From Pseudomonadales bacterium (GTDB taxonomy: Bacteria; Pseudomonadota; Gammaproteobacteria; Pseudomonadales; Pseudohongiellaceae), in NCBI GenBank assembly GCA_022822865.1, contig JAJDYJ010000039.1:1-64000 (forward strand): a stretch of 64,000 nucleotides of DNA, written 5' to 3'. Made by a program: the position numbers and the translations under genes. The notes beneath the pieces were generated by a model. It saw nothing but the letters and a program-made list of their open reading frames with translations. It was not told where the DNA came from and searched no databases. Of the stretch, positions 23,638 through 32,314 are shown piece after piece (the first letter of the stretch is position 1; every line of letters begins with the position of its first letter).

Positions 23638-25365
23638 ATGCTCGGATTCATTTCACGCTCGCTCGCTTGCGTTCTCGCGTCCATATTCGCTCTATGGGGC
23701 CTGGCATCGGCCCAGGACCTTCCGCCATACAATCCGGTAACCGCCGATCGCCTCGTGAACCCCGAGGCGGACAACTGGCTCATGTACCGCGGCACGTACG
23801 ACTCGCACGGCTATAGCACGCTCGACCGGATCGACTCCGGTAATGTCGCCGGACTCGAACTCGTCTGGAGTTTCACCACGGGCTTGCGGGAAGGCCACCA
23901 GGCGCCGCCCGTGGTCAACGACGGCTACATGTATGTGACAACGCCCCAGAACCACGTCCTTGCGCTCAACGCCGCCACCGGCGAGTTGCTCTGGCGCTAC
24001 GTTCGCTTTCTGCCCGACGACCTGCAACAGATGCATCCCACCAATCGCGGCGTAGCGCTTTATGGAGACCGGGTCTACATGGCCACGGTAGACGCTTACC
24101 TGGTGTGCCTCGACGCCTTGACCGGAGAGGTGATCTGGGAAGTGCCGGTGGAGGATTACTACAACGGTTATTACATGACGCTCGCACCGCTGGCGGCCGA
24201 CGGCAAGATCATGGTCGGCGTCTCTGGGGGAGAATGGGGCATTCGCGGATTCGTCTCCGCCTACGACGCCATGACCGGGGAGGAAGCCTGGAAGACCTAT
24301 ACCATCCCCGCGCCCGGCGAGCCGGGCTCCGAATCCTGGCCCGGCGATTCATGGCAGACGGGAGGCGTGCCGGTCTGGCTCACGGGCTCCTACGATCCGG
24401 AACTGAACCTGACCTATTGGGGCACCGGCAACGGCGGTCCCTGGACCGGCGATACAAGACCCGGCGACAATCTCTACGCCACCTCGGTAATCGCCCTCGA
24501 CGCGACTAGCGGCGAGTTGCGCGCGCATCACCAATATCACTGGAACGATTCCTGGGACTGGGACGAAGTTTCCGCGCCGCTGCTGATCGACTTCGAACGC
24601 GAAGGGCGCCAGATCAGCGGCATGGTGCATCCGGGCCGCAACGGTTATCTGTGGTTTCTCGAACGCGACGCGAACTCGATCGGTTTCGTCGACGCCGGGC
24701 CTTATGTGTACCAGGACGTGTTCACGAGCATCGATCCGCTTACCGGCAGGCCCGAATACGACATGAACAAGAAACCCGGCATCGATTTCGAAGTGGATTT
24801 CTGCCCTTCGCTCTGGGGCGGCAAGGATTGGCCGCCGGCCGCGTTCAATCCCGAATCGCGCCTGCTTTTCATACCGGCCAACGAAAACGTCTGTTCCACC
24901 ATGGCGGGCGAGGAGGCGCAATACATCCCGGGCCGGACCTTCATCGGGCGTGGACAGTCCGACAACGGCGGCTTTTTCATTCGCGAAGGAGCCGAACATA
25001 TCGGCGAATTGCAGGCCTGGAACGTCGATACGGGGGAGGAAGTCTGGACGACGACCTTCGCCAGCCACAACTGGGGCCCGGTGCTTGCCACCGCCGGCAA
25101 CCTGGTCTTCATGGGCGGCACGAACGACCGTTACTTCCGCGCCTTCGACGCGAGTACCGGCGAAATTCTCTGGCGCTATCCGACGAGTTCGGGAATCACC
25201 GGAGTGCCTTCGACCTTCGCCATCGACGGCAGGCAATATATCGCGGTTCAAAGCGGCTGGGGCGTCGACGCCCAACGCGAACAGAACTCGATCAACATGG
25301 CGCGGGGCGAAGATTTTTACGTGCCGCAGGGCGGTTCGATCTGGGTGTTTGCCTTGCCCGAATAG
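23638..25365 (+). CDS. Periplasmic PQQ-dependent dehydrogenase (methanol/ethanol type)
   Basis: A 575-residue eight-bladed propeller protein with a signal peptide ending near SAQ. Propeller repeats such as VLALNAATGELLWRY and GWNVDTGEEVW-like strands are visible. The quinone-site segments WGTGNGGPW and HWNDSWDWDE (residues about 301-310, with the catalytic Asp in this stretch) match alcohol dehydrogenases of the XoxF/ExaA group. There is no C-terminal haem domain, and I do not see the adjacent Cys-Cys pair typical of methanol/ethanol dehydrogenases. Downstream of the Rieske gene by 24 bases; the two are surely co-expressed. Substrate is likely an alcohol or aldehyde. No PQQ-synthesis gene is in the window. 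Confidence 0.88.
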   Translation: MLGFISRSLACVLASIFALWGLASAQDLPPYNPVTADRLVNPEADNWLMYRGTYDSHGYSTLDRIDSGNVAGLELVWSFTTGLREGHQAPPVVNDGYMYVTTPQNHVLALNAATGELLWRYVRFLPDDLQQMHPTNRGVALYGDRVYMATVDAYLVCLDALTGEVIWEVPVEDYYNGYYMTLAPLAADGKIMVGVSGGEWGIRGFVSAYDAMTGEEAWKTYTIPAPGEPGSESWPGDSWQTGGVPVWLTGSYDPELNLTYWGTGNGGPWTGDTRPGDNLYATSVIALDATSGELRAHHQYHWNDSWDWDEVSAPLLIDFEREGRQISGMVHPGRNGYLWFLERDANSIGFVDAGPYVYQDVFTSIDPLTGRPEYDMNKKPGIDFEVDFCPSLWGGKDWPPAAFNPESRLLFIPANENVCSTMAGEEAQYIPGRTFIGRGQSDNGGFFIREGAEHIGELQAWNVDTGEEVWTTTFASHNWGPVLATAGNLVFMGGTNDRYFRAFDASTGEILWRYPTSSGITGVPSTFAIDGRQYIAVQSGWGVDAQREQNSINMARGEDFYVPQGGSIWVFALPE

Positions 25366-25387
25366 CAGGTCGGCGAAAACCGCGAAC

Positions 25388-26326
25388 TCAGTCGATCAGC
25401 GAGGCGGACTGCTCAATCAGGCGCTTGCCCGCGTGAGTGGCGCATTCGGCCAGCGGTTCGATCCAGCGCTGGTCATGAAACGCCACCCGGTACACAAGGC
25501 CAATGCGCCGTTTCGGCTCGGGTTCCGCCAGCCGCAGAAAATGCAGGCCCGGCGAGGCCGCCTGCTCGGCGGCAACCGCGCTTTCGGGTATCAAGGTAAG
25601 CCCGGCGTCGACTCCCGCCAGACGCGCCACGCTGCCGAGCGATTCAAGGCTGCGATGTACGCCTTCCATGGTCCCCATCGAGCAGGCGCCCAACACCTGG
25701 TCGCCCAGGCAATGACCTTCGTTCAGGCAGAGCAGCGGACCGAGATCGGATTTGGCGAGGTTCTCGGCTTTCAGGTCTTCCGAGAGTTCGCGAAACGCGG
25801 CAAGTCTGGAAGAACTGCCCGCCAGCAGCAAGGGGTCGTCGAACAGATCCCGTTCGGTCAATTCGAGCATACCTATGGGAAGGGAAATGATCGCCGCGTC
25901 GATATGCCCGCCGAGCAACCTGTTCAACAATTGCTGGCTCGTGGACTCGTACACGGCTACGTCGATCCGGTCTTCGAGGTTGGACAATTCCTCTTTCAGT
26001 CCGAGAATGAGGTAAGGCGCCAGCGTCGAAACAATACCCAGAGCGATATTGAAAGGGCCTTTATTGAACAGCTTGCCCTTGGTCTCAAGCAGCAGCGCCT
26101 CGTCAAGCACCCGCAAGGCCTGTTCGTGGATTTCCCGGCCCAGCGTGGTAAGAACGACGCCATGGCTGTCGCGCTCGAACAAGGGCCATCCCAGGTTCGT
26201 TTCGAGTTCGCGCACTTGCAGGGAAAGCGCCGGCTGGGAGACGAAAACGGCCTCCGCCGCGCGCGCGAACGAACCGTGCTCAACTACCGCCTTGAAATAG
26301 CGAAGCTGTCGCAAGGTTACAGGCAT
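25388..26326 (-). CDS. LysR-family regulator, OxyR-like
   Basis: A 312-residue regulator with an N-terminal winged helix-turn-helix (LRQLRYFKAVVEHGSFARAA, then VSQPALSLQVREL). In the C-terminal sensor domain, LNEGHCLGDQVLGAC places Cys206 and Cys215 nine residues apart, the same spacing and sequence setting as the redox pair Cys199/Cys208 of OxyR. It is therefore probably peroxide-responsive. It lies downstream of the di-haem peroxidase on the same strand and is convergent with the PQQ dehydrogenase. A second, more typical OxyR is at 54244. Confidence 0.85.
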   Translation of the reverse strand: MPVTLRQLRYFKAVVEHGSFARAAEAVFVSQPALSLQVRELETNLGWPLFERDSHGVVLTTLGREIHEQALRVLDEALLLETKGKLFNKGPFNIALGIVSTLAPYLILGLKEELSNLEDRIDVAVYESTSQQLLNRLLGGHIDAAIISLPIGMLELTERDLFDDPLLLAGSSSRLAAFRELSEDLKAENLAKSDLGPLLCLNEGHCLGDQVLGACSMGTMEGVHRSLESLGSVARLAGVDAGLTLIPESAVAAEQAASPGLHFLRLAEPEPKRRIGLVYRVAFHDQRWIEPLAECATHAGKRLIEQSASLID

Positions 26327-26623
26327 GAATCGGACTCGCGGGAATCAGTCAAGGACATGGCGGCATTGTCGCATTTTTCCGTCAACCAGAGGAAATGCGG
26401 GGGAGGACAAGCTGCGGGGAGCGGACCCTGAGAACAGGACCCGCTCCCGCAAAATCCCACTCCTTAGGGTTTGTCCGCCTGGTTCTTTCGCCAGGCTTCT
26501 TCGCTAGCGTCCTTCCAACCTTCAGATTCTTGTGATTGGCTGACCAACTAACGACGTTTACAGGTTGACGCAGATCGGAGAGTCAATCCAATACTGTTTT
26601 TTTAGGTCGACGATAAGAAAAAT
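26327..26623. other. Gene-poor stretch before the LysR gene
   Basis: No convincing gene. On the minus strand, bases 26465-26542 read as about 25 codons from a TTG with a plausible protein tail (WKDASEEAWRKNQADKP, then stop). It has no ribosome binding site and is closed upstream by a stop codon, so it could be a decayed remnant. A T run, TTTTTTTAGG, occurs near 26600 just past the peroxidase stop, but no clear stem precedes it. Confidence 0.3.
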
Positions 26624-27853
26624 TTAGGGTGGCGCGGCTTTCAGGGTGTGCAGGAAAGCTTCGAGCTGGCGCAATTGCCGGTTCGAAAGACCGAGCGGCT
26701 TGGCCTCGTTGTGGCCCAGCATGGCCGTTGGCGCCTCGTTGTAATGCCGCATGACTTCCCCCAATGTCGCGATCTGCCCGGTATGCATGTAGGGAGCGGT
26801 CAGCGTGACATTGCGCAGGCCCGGAGTCTTGTGCGCTCCAGCCAATTCGTTGTCGTCCCTGGCGAAACGCAATTCTGCGCATTGTCCGGGCGCCGCGTCG
26901 CTGAACTCGCCAAGGCAGTTGAAGGGATCCTCGCGCGCCAGCCGCACGCCGTCGAAACGGCCGAGGGAAGGCAATTGTCCGAATACGGGCAGGATGCCGG
27001 TATTGTGGAATTCGTGATTGGTGAACAGCGGGCCGTTATGGCAATTGACGCATTGCGCCTCGCCGATGAACAAGTCGAGGCCGGCGATTTCCTCCCGGCT
27101 GAGCATGTCCCCCTGGCGAGTGGCTCTGTCCCGCGCCACGGCATCGGCGTACTCGTCGAAGCGAGACTTTCCCGGCAGCAATTTGCGCTGATACGCCGCC
27201 AGCGCCTTGCCGGCATTGGCGAATGCGGCTGAAAGCTCGTGCTTCAGGCCGGGGTCGAGCATGCGCCAGGCTTCCTGTCCGGCATCGCCGCCGAGAGGCG
27301 AAGCGGAATCCGGCAGGCGCGCCGGATCGGGCAGGGCGCCGAAGATTTCCTCGTACATGTCCTTGTAGTCAGGGTCCGTGGCGAGCAGGCGGACGATTGC
27401 GGCACGGCCGGCGCCTTGCTCGAAATGCGTCTCAAGGGGCGTCAGAGCCTGAGCCCATTGGCTGTCGCGGCGGCCGTCCCAATAGAACCAGGGGCTATAG
27501 GCAATGCCGAGCAGTCCGGGGGTGTGCCGCCGACCCGGGCCCATTCCCACGGCGATCGGCAAACCATCGGTAAACGCGAGCTCCGGGCGATGACAGCTTG
27601 CGCAGGATACGGCGCCGTTGGCACTGAGCCGCGAGTCGAAAAAAAGCTGCCGGCCAAGCATTTTCGCCCGCTCGTCGTCGGCGGCCGCGTTGCTCGGGTC
27701 GGGTCGCAACGGAGGGAGGGCGCTTAGCGAGAACGAGGCGATCAGGGCAGCCTCGGATTCGCTCCAGCGTTCGGGCAGCGGAGCGGGCGCCAACAGCCAG
27801 ATCAGAACCGCGGCGGCGGGCAGGAGGCAAACCGCCAATACGCGCCTGTTCAC
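26624..27853 (-). CDS. Di-haem cytochrome c peroxidase / MauG-like
   Basis: A 409-residue periplasmic protein with a hydrophobic N-terminal signal or anchor (residues 4-24). It has two haem-attachment motifs: CASCH at 84-88 and CVNCH at 268-272. The spacing and the segments LGRQLFFDSRLSANG and ALTPLETHFE fit the bacterial CCP/MauG family, which reduces H2O2 or carries out radical-type oxidations. The conserved TPGLRNVTLTAPYMHTGQIATL lies near the C-terminus. Start is GTG 27853, overlapping the FixH-like stop (GTGA). Next to an OxyR-like regulator, peroxide detoxification is the simplest role. Confidence 0.9.
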   Translation of the reverse strand: MNRRVLAVCLLPAAAVLIWLLAPAPLPERWSESEAALIASFSLSALPPLRPDPSNAAADDERAKMLGRQLFFDSRLSANGAVSCASCHRPELAFTDGLPIAVGMGPGRRHTPGLLGIAYSPWFYWDGRRDSQWAQALTPLETHFEQGAGRAAIVRLLATDPDYKDMYEEIFGALPDPARLPDSASPLGGDAGQEAWRMLDPGLKHELSAAFANAGKALAAYQRKLLPGKSRFDEYADAVARDRATRQGDMLSREEIAGLDLFIGEAQCVNCHNGPLFTNHEFHNTGILPVFGQLPSLGRFDGVRLAREDPFNCLGEFSDAAPGQCAELRFARDDNELAGAHKTPGLRNVTLTAPYMHTGQIATLGEVMRHYNEAPTAMLGHNEAKPLGLSNRQLRQLEAFLHTLKAAPP

Positions 27854-28248
27854 AATTCGAATTCGAGGCTGGCGCGATCGGCGTCCTCTCCCAGTCCTAT
27901 ACCGAACTCGATCAGCCAGCGGCCCGGCATATGAAAGCGGAGGCCTTGCAGCAGATAGACGCCGGGCTCGACCTCATCGGTGACTTCGGGCCGCGTCGGC
28001 AATCCGTGATCGTGGTCGGGCATGCCGCCTTGCACTTCGAATCGCGCGTTGGCTACGGGCGCCCCGTCGGCGTCGGTAAGACGCAGCCGCCAACTGTGCA
28101 TGCGGTTTATTTCCAGGGGAGACAGATCGCTGCTGATGTGCAAGCGGTTGCCGCCTTCGGTAATCACGGAAAACTCTGCCTGCTCTCCGGTCCAGGCCAG
28201 GACAGGAGCAAACAGGAGCGCCAGCGCAATCGGCAATCGGAAGTTCAT
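27850..28248 (-). CDS. FixH/YtkA-like periplasmic protein
   Basis: A 132-residue protein with a signal peptide (about 1-18, ending LAWTG). The mature part is a single beta-sandwich: RMHSWRLRLTDADGAPVANARFEVQGGMPDHDHGLPTRP-type segments, with the PDHDHG motif and a late GLRFHMPGRWLIEFGI. These match the YtkA-like/FixH group, often found beside copper or cytochrome proteins; the His/Asp cluster could bind metal. It is coupled to the DUF1428 gene upstream (ATGA) and the di-haem peroxidase downstream (GTGA), suggesting a role in its maturation or function. Confidence 0.75.
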   Translation of the reverse strand: MNFRLPIALALLFAPVLAWTGEQAEFSVITEGGNRLHISSDLSPLEINRMHSWRLRLTDADGAPVANARFEVQGGMPDHDHGLPTRPEVTDEVEPGVYLLQGLRFHMPGRWLIEFGIGLGEDADRASLEFEL

Positions 28249-28619
28249 TCCGCTTTGGTGTGCGCCACCATTTCAAAAAAGCCGACGATCATGCGCGAGT
28301 GATCGAAAATCTGATCGAACGGAACATCAAGCTGGTCCGGGTGCATTCGCGGATCCTCCCTGACCTTCTTCATGCCGGCGTCCCGGACTTCCTTCGACTC
28401 CCAGACGATCCAGGAAAAGCAGACGGTTTCGTTCTCCTGCAATTCCACCGCGCGGGGAAACGAGGTCTTTTTGCCGTAAGGCACATCGACGCCCCAGCTA
28501 TCGACGTACTCAAGCGCCCCGTGTTCCAGGAAGACTTTCGCCGCCCGGCGGGCGGCGCCCAGGAATGCTTCCTTGTTGTCGTTTGGGACTGGGGTGATAA
28601 ATCCGTCTACATATTTCAT
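28245..28619 (-). CDS. DUF1428 family protein
   Basis: A 124-residue cytoplasmic protein of the DUF1428 family (MKYVDGFITPVP at the start, then SWGVDVPYGKKTSFPRAV and MIVGFFEMV). The fold is a ferredoxin-like dimeric alpha-beta barrel related to antibiotic monooxygenases; function is unknown. ATG 28619 is preceded by AAGAGGAACAGAA. It heads a three-gene unit with the FixH-like protein and the di-haem peroxidase, both linked by 4-base overlaps. Confidence 0.88.
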   Translation of the reverse strand: MKYVDGFITPVPNDNKEAFLGAARRAAKVFLEHGALEYVDSWGVDVPYGKKTSFPRAVELQENETVCFSWIVWESKEVRDAGMKKVREDPRMHPDQLDVPFDQIFDHSRMIVGFFEMVAHTKAE

Positions 28620-28693
28620 TTCTGTTCCTCTTTGGATTCTGTTGAATTATACATGCCGCCGCTGGCGCGAAATCATCCTGATGTTGCCGAAGT

Positions 28694-29626
28694 TCAGTCC
28701 TGCCGTGCGAGCAGCCACCAGCGCATGGTTTCGGTGACCAGATCGGCCGCGTCCTGTTGCACGAAATGCCCGGCGCCGGGCACTGCGACGATGGTGGTGT
28801 CACCGTCGTTCCAGTCCCAGGTGTTGTTCAGGCCGTTGGAATGCAGCGCCGTGTCCTCCAGCCCGTGAAACAGCAACAGCGGCACATCGAGTTGCGGCGC
28901 CGCGCCGCCGGCGATCGAATCGCCGCCGTCTCCCGAAGGATAGTTCTGTTTGTAGTAGGCGAGCATGGCATCGAAGTCGGAGCGGCCGAAGGCCTCGACG
29001 TAATGCGTCCGGGCTTCGGCGTCGCTTACCCAGCCTGAAAGCGTCTCCGGCGTCATCGGGCCGCCGAAGAAGATATCCGGATCGCTTGCGCTGCCCGCCT
29101 GGAAGGCGCGTGCGTAGCCGCTGTTGCGCTGCTGATCTTCATTGTCCGCCATCTCCCTGCCGAAGCCGTTGGGATGGGGCAGATTCAGCACGATCAGGCG
29201 ATCGACCATCCGCGGCAGGGCAAAGGCGAATTGCCAGGCGACCGCGCCGCCCCAGTCGTGCCCGACTATGGTGGCGCTGTCGTGGCCCAGAGCGCGGATG
29301 ACGGCGGCCACATCGCCGATCAGCAGGCTCATGTCGTAGTTTTCCTGTCCCTCGGGCGCTCCGCTGCGGTTGTAGCCGCGCTGGTCGATGGCCACGACCT
29401 GGAAATCATCGGCCAGTCCTTCCATCTGATGCCGCCAGCTATACCAGAAGTCCGGGAAGCCATGGATCATGATCACCGGCGGACCTTCGCCGATGGCGGC
29501 ATAGTGGATGCTTATGCCGTCGTTGTCGGTGTAGCCGTGCTCGACTTCATCCCAGATGTCCGCGGCGGACTTGCCGGCTGCCAGACCAAGAACAACGAGC
29601 AGGGCCGATACATGGGCGATTTTCAT
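28694..29626 (-). CDS. Exported alpha/beta hydrolase, epoxide-hydrolase-like
   Basis: A 310-residue hydrolase with a signal peptide (about 1-22). HGFPDFWYSWRHQ gives the HGXP oxyanion motif at 55-58, and VGHDWGGAVAW gives the nucleophile Asp124. The charge relay is completed by an Asp in GLEDTAL and the His of GAGHFVQQD. An aspartate nucleophile with HGFP indicates an epoxide hydrolase or haloalkane dehalogenase, not an esterase. ATG 29626 has AGGAGA before it. Export of such an enzyme is less common; substrate is unknown. Confidence 0.87.
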   Translation of the reverse strand: MKIAHVSALLVVLGLAAGKSAADIWDEVEHGYTDNDGISIHYAAIGEGPPVIMIHGFPDFWYSWRHQMEGLADDFQVVAIDQRGYNRSGAPEGQENYDMSLLIGDVAAVIRALGHDSATIVGHDWGGAVAWQFAFALPRMVDRLIVLNLPHPNGFGREMADNEDQQRNSGYARAFQAGSASDPDIFFGGPMTPETLSGWVSDAEARTHYVEAFGRSDFDAMLAYYKQNYPSGDGGDSIAGGAAPQLDVPLLLFHGLEDTALHSNGLNNTWDWNDGDTTIVAVPGAGHFVQQDAADLVTETMRWWLLARQD

Positions 29627-29653
29627 GTGAGTCTCCTAGTTGGGAAAGTATGG

Positions 29654-30646
29654 CTAGGCTACAACCAGCGCCGGCAGCCGTTCGATGAACCAGTACGTGG
29701 CGATGGCGCCGAGGCCGTAGGCCAGCCCCCGTTCGACGCTGAACATCATGCCCCTGCCGGCGCGCTGGATGGCGTAATACGCCGCCAGCAACACGCAGAT
29801 GAAGCCCACCTGGCCGAGTTCGACGCCGATGTTGAAAAACAGCAGGGCGAGCGGGATATCGGCGTCGCTCAGTCCCAATTCCCCCAGGGCGCCGGCGAAT
29901 CCGAAGCCGTGCAACAGACCGAACGCGAAGGCGACGAGCCAGGGCCGGCGATGAACCAGCGTCGTCTCGCCGCGCTGCCCCATGATGATCTCACGGGCCA
30001 GAAAGGCGATGGACAAGGCGATCAGCACTTCTACGGGAGCGCCGGGCACGGGAAAGACGCCGAGTACGGCGAAAGCCAGCGTGATGCTGTGAGCGATGGT
30101 GAACGAGGTAACCGTCTGCACGAGCTTCCAGAAGCCCTGCATGAGCAGGAGCAGGCCGAGCACGAACAGCAGATGGTCGATGCCGAACAGGATGTGTTCG
30201 GCGCCGATGATGAGATAGCGTCCGGCCAGGGTGGTCCAGGAACCGGCGCCGGCCTTGAGTTCGGTGAGGGGAACCGCGATCTCGGCGCCGTCGCCGGGCA
30301 CGTATGCGGTGACCCCGCCGCCTTCCAGCCAGTTGGCGATTACCAGTACGCCGGCCAAGCCCCAGGGGAACACCAGGCTGTCGTCGACGTTCAACTGCGG
30401 CTGACAGGAGAAGCGATAGGCAAAGGCCGCCGGAGGCAGTCCCGTGCAGCGATCCGGCAGGATGCGTTCGATGTTGAACAGCGGCGGCGCCTGGGCGTCG
30501 ACGACCGAAAGCCGATACGCGCCCGGTTCGGATTCCTGCAAGATGACGCGGGCCACGCCCGTGATATTGATGTCATGGGCGAGGGCGGGCAGCGCGGGCG
30601 CCAGCAGCAGGGCGCAAAACAGCAGCTTGCGCGCCAGGTCAGTCAT
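29654..30646 (-). CDS. HupE/UreJ-type membrane protein
   Basis: A 330-residue protein: signal peptide (ending ALAHD), an exported domain of about 120 residues, then six or more transmembrane helices with the HupE/UreJ signature GIDHLLFVLGLLLLM and TSFTIAHSITLAFAVLG near residue 190, and LLHGFGFAGALGELG. Family members are linked to nickel or other metal transport for hydrogenase and urease, but no such enzyme is here. ATG 30646 overlaps the parvulin gene's end by 8 bases and places the signal peptide correctly; an upstream ATG at 30661 is possible. The coupling with a parvulin suggests folding of an exported partner. Confidence 0.85.
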   Translation of the reverse strand: MTDLARKLLFCALLLAPALPALAHDINITGVARVILQESEPGAYRLSVVDAQAPPLFNIERILPDRCTGLPPAAFAYRFSCQPQLNVDDSLVFPWGLAGVLVIANWLEGGGVTAYVPGDGAEIAVPLTELKAGAGSWTTLAGRYLIIGAEHILFGIDHLLFVLGLLLLMQGFWKLVQTVTSFTIAHSITLAFAVLGVFPVPGAPVEVLIALSIAFLAREIIMGQRGETTLVHRRPWLVAFAFGLLHGFGFAGALGELGLSDADIPLALLFFNIGVELGQVGFICVLLAAYYAIQRAGRGMMFSVERGLAYGLGAIATYWFIERLPALVVA

Positions 30647-31457
30647 TGATGACGATGACATAATCGTCCCAGAGCCGATCGACCTCGATTTGCAGCAACC
30701 GGTCTTCCTCGGTGGCGATCCAGTCGAGCCGCACCCGGTCGACGATTTCCTCGAACTCGGCCAGTTCCGCTTCCGCGCGCTCCGTCACCCGCAGCCAATG
30801 CTGTCCGCGATTGCTGACGAAAGGCCCGACCCAATCGTTCGTTTGCGCCGCGAATACCCTGTCCGCGAATTCGTCGCTGAATATGTTCATGAGATCGAGA
30901 CGGTTCACCCGCGGCAGGGGCGAGTCCGTGCCGGGTTCCAGCGCCAGTACTTCTTCGGGTTCGCCGCCGGCGGCGAGCATGGCCAGGGCTTCCTCCGCGG
31001 GGTCGTCGCGGATGTCGAAAACGAGTTCGGTGACGGAAACCGTTTCCAGCGACGTGTAGCGATCGCGGTTCGCATCGTAATATGCGCGCAATTCGGCTTC
31101 GTCAGGTTGAATCACATCGCCCGAAAGCACATGGCGCATCTTCTGCGCGAGCATGTCGTGGATGCGCGCGTCGTTGTCGAGTTCGAGCCTGACCGCTTCG
31201 CGCACGAGAATCTGTTCCTCGATGTACAGCGCTGTTATCCCGTCCCGTTCCTCTTGCGTCAACTCCCTGCCGGTGGACAATTCCTGCATGAAAATGCGGG
31301 CGTCGATGTCCTGCCGCCGAACTTCGAGCAGTTCGCCCCCGCCGAGGCTGGAAACGCCGTATACGCCGAACAGCAACGCGGCCAGCACGACGAAATGCGT
31401 CATCGGCTCGTGCAGCAGCTTATGCGATCGGGATGAATTGGGGTCGTTTTCCGACAT
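30639..31457 (-). CDS. Membrane-anchored parvulin-type peptidyl-prolyl isomerase
   Basis: A 272-residue protein with one N-terminal transmembrane anchor (residues about 21-38) and a periplasmic SurA/PpiC-like part. TEEERDGI-like helices (TQEERDGITALYIEEQILVREA) precede a parvulin-like domain (SVTELVFDIRD, later DWVGPFVSNRGQHWLRV). Active-site residues of the parvulin fold are weakly conserved, so it may be a chaperone rather than an isomerase. Its end overlaps the HupE/UreJ-like gene, a pairing I have seen in other genomes. Confidence 0.78.
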   Translation of the reverse strand: MSENDPNSSRSHKLLHEPMTHFVVLAALLFGVYGVSSLGGGELLEVRRQDIDARIFMQELSTGRELTQEERDGITALYIEEQILVREAVRLELDNDARIHDMLAQKMRHVLSGDVIQPDEAELRAYYDANRDRYTSLETVSVTELVFDIRDDPAEEALAMLAAGGEPEEVLALEPGTDSPLPRVNRLDLMNIFSDEFADRVFAAQTNDWVGPFVSNRGQHWLRVTERAEAELAEFEEIVDRVRLDWIATEEDRLLQIEVDRLWDDYVIVIND

Positions 31458-31564
31458 GAATCCGATTACGGTTTTTCCGTCACGCAGAGTTTCTATATAG
31501 TGGGGGCGCGATGCAAGTGCCTTGGCGGCCCGAAATCCGTGATTGAAATCCGGGGAGTGCAGAA

Positions 31565-32314
31565 ATGGAACGGCTTACCGACGAATATATGGCCTCTTGT
31601 CCACGTGACGATGGTCTGATCCTGCGCGGGCACAATATGACCCGTATCGAAACCTTTGTCGATGCCGCTTTCGCATTTGCCCTGACCCTGCTAGTCATAA
31701 GCATCGACGAAATACCGCGCAGTCCGGCGCAACTCGTGGAGACCGCGCGCGATATACCGGCCTTTCTGATCAGCGCGCTTATGATCGGACAGCTCTGGTT
31801 GGTTCATGTCGGCTGGAGCCGCATTTACGGACTGCAGGACCGGGTCACTGTTATTCTCAGCCTTTCCGTCGTCATGCTCGTGCTGGTATTCGTCTATCCA
31901 CTGAAACTGATGTTGCAGGCGGGAATCTTCTATTTTTCCGGCGGATCGCTGGGAGCGAACATCATGATAGACGATGGCGAATGGACCGACATCGACGTAT
32001 CCAACATGTTTCTGTTCGCAGCCGCCGGCGTTCTCAGTCTGGCGCTCATCGTCATCGGTCTCTATCTCAACGGTCTGCGCCATCGTGAATCGTTACGCCT
32101 GACCGCCCATGAGGCGTATCTGAGCTGGAAGCGAATCGCGTCCGGCGCCGTCGTGGGCGTCACCGCGATATTCTGCGGTCTGGCGGGCCTGACGCTGACC
32201 GGCCCGCTACTTCCCTTTGCCGGGCTCGGCTACCTGAGCCTGTTCGTCACCATGCCGCTCGCTTCGCGGGTTTTCCGGCGCTTCTACCCGCCGCCGGCCG
32301 CTCAGAACTCGTAA
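31565..32314 (+). CDS. TMEM175-like (DUF1211) potassium channel family protein
   Basis: A 249-residue membrane protein with about six transmembrane helices. The family signature RxxxFxDAxFAFAxTLL is seen as RIETFVDAAFAFALTLLVI at 27-45. Bacterial TMEM175 proteins are K+-permeable tetramers built from such six-helix units. ATG 31565 has GGGGAGTGCAG upstream. It is divergent from the parvulin gene and convergent with the Oar-like receptor, whose coding region overlaps its last 13 bases. Confidence 0.83.
   Translation: MERLTDEYMASCPRDDGLILRGHNMTRIETFVDAAFAFALTLLVISIDEIPRSPAQLVETARDIPAFLISALMIGQLWLVHVGWSRIYGLQDRVTVILSLSVVMLVLVFVYPLKLMLQAGIFYFSGGSLGANIMIDDGEWTDIDVSNMFLFAAAGVLSLALIVIGLYLNGLRHRESLRLTAHEAYLSWKRIASGAVVGVTAIFCGLAGLTLTGPLLPFAGLGYLSLFVTMPLASRVFRRFYPPPAAQNS

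Noticed and set aside
29174..30649. 491-codon frame opposite the epoxide-hydrolase-like and HupE-like genes
   Set aside because: Antisense of two recognised genes, Gln/Asp/Gly-rich with no domain.
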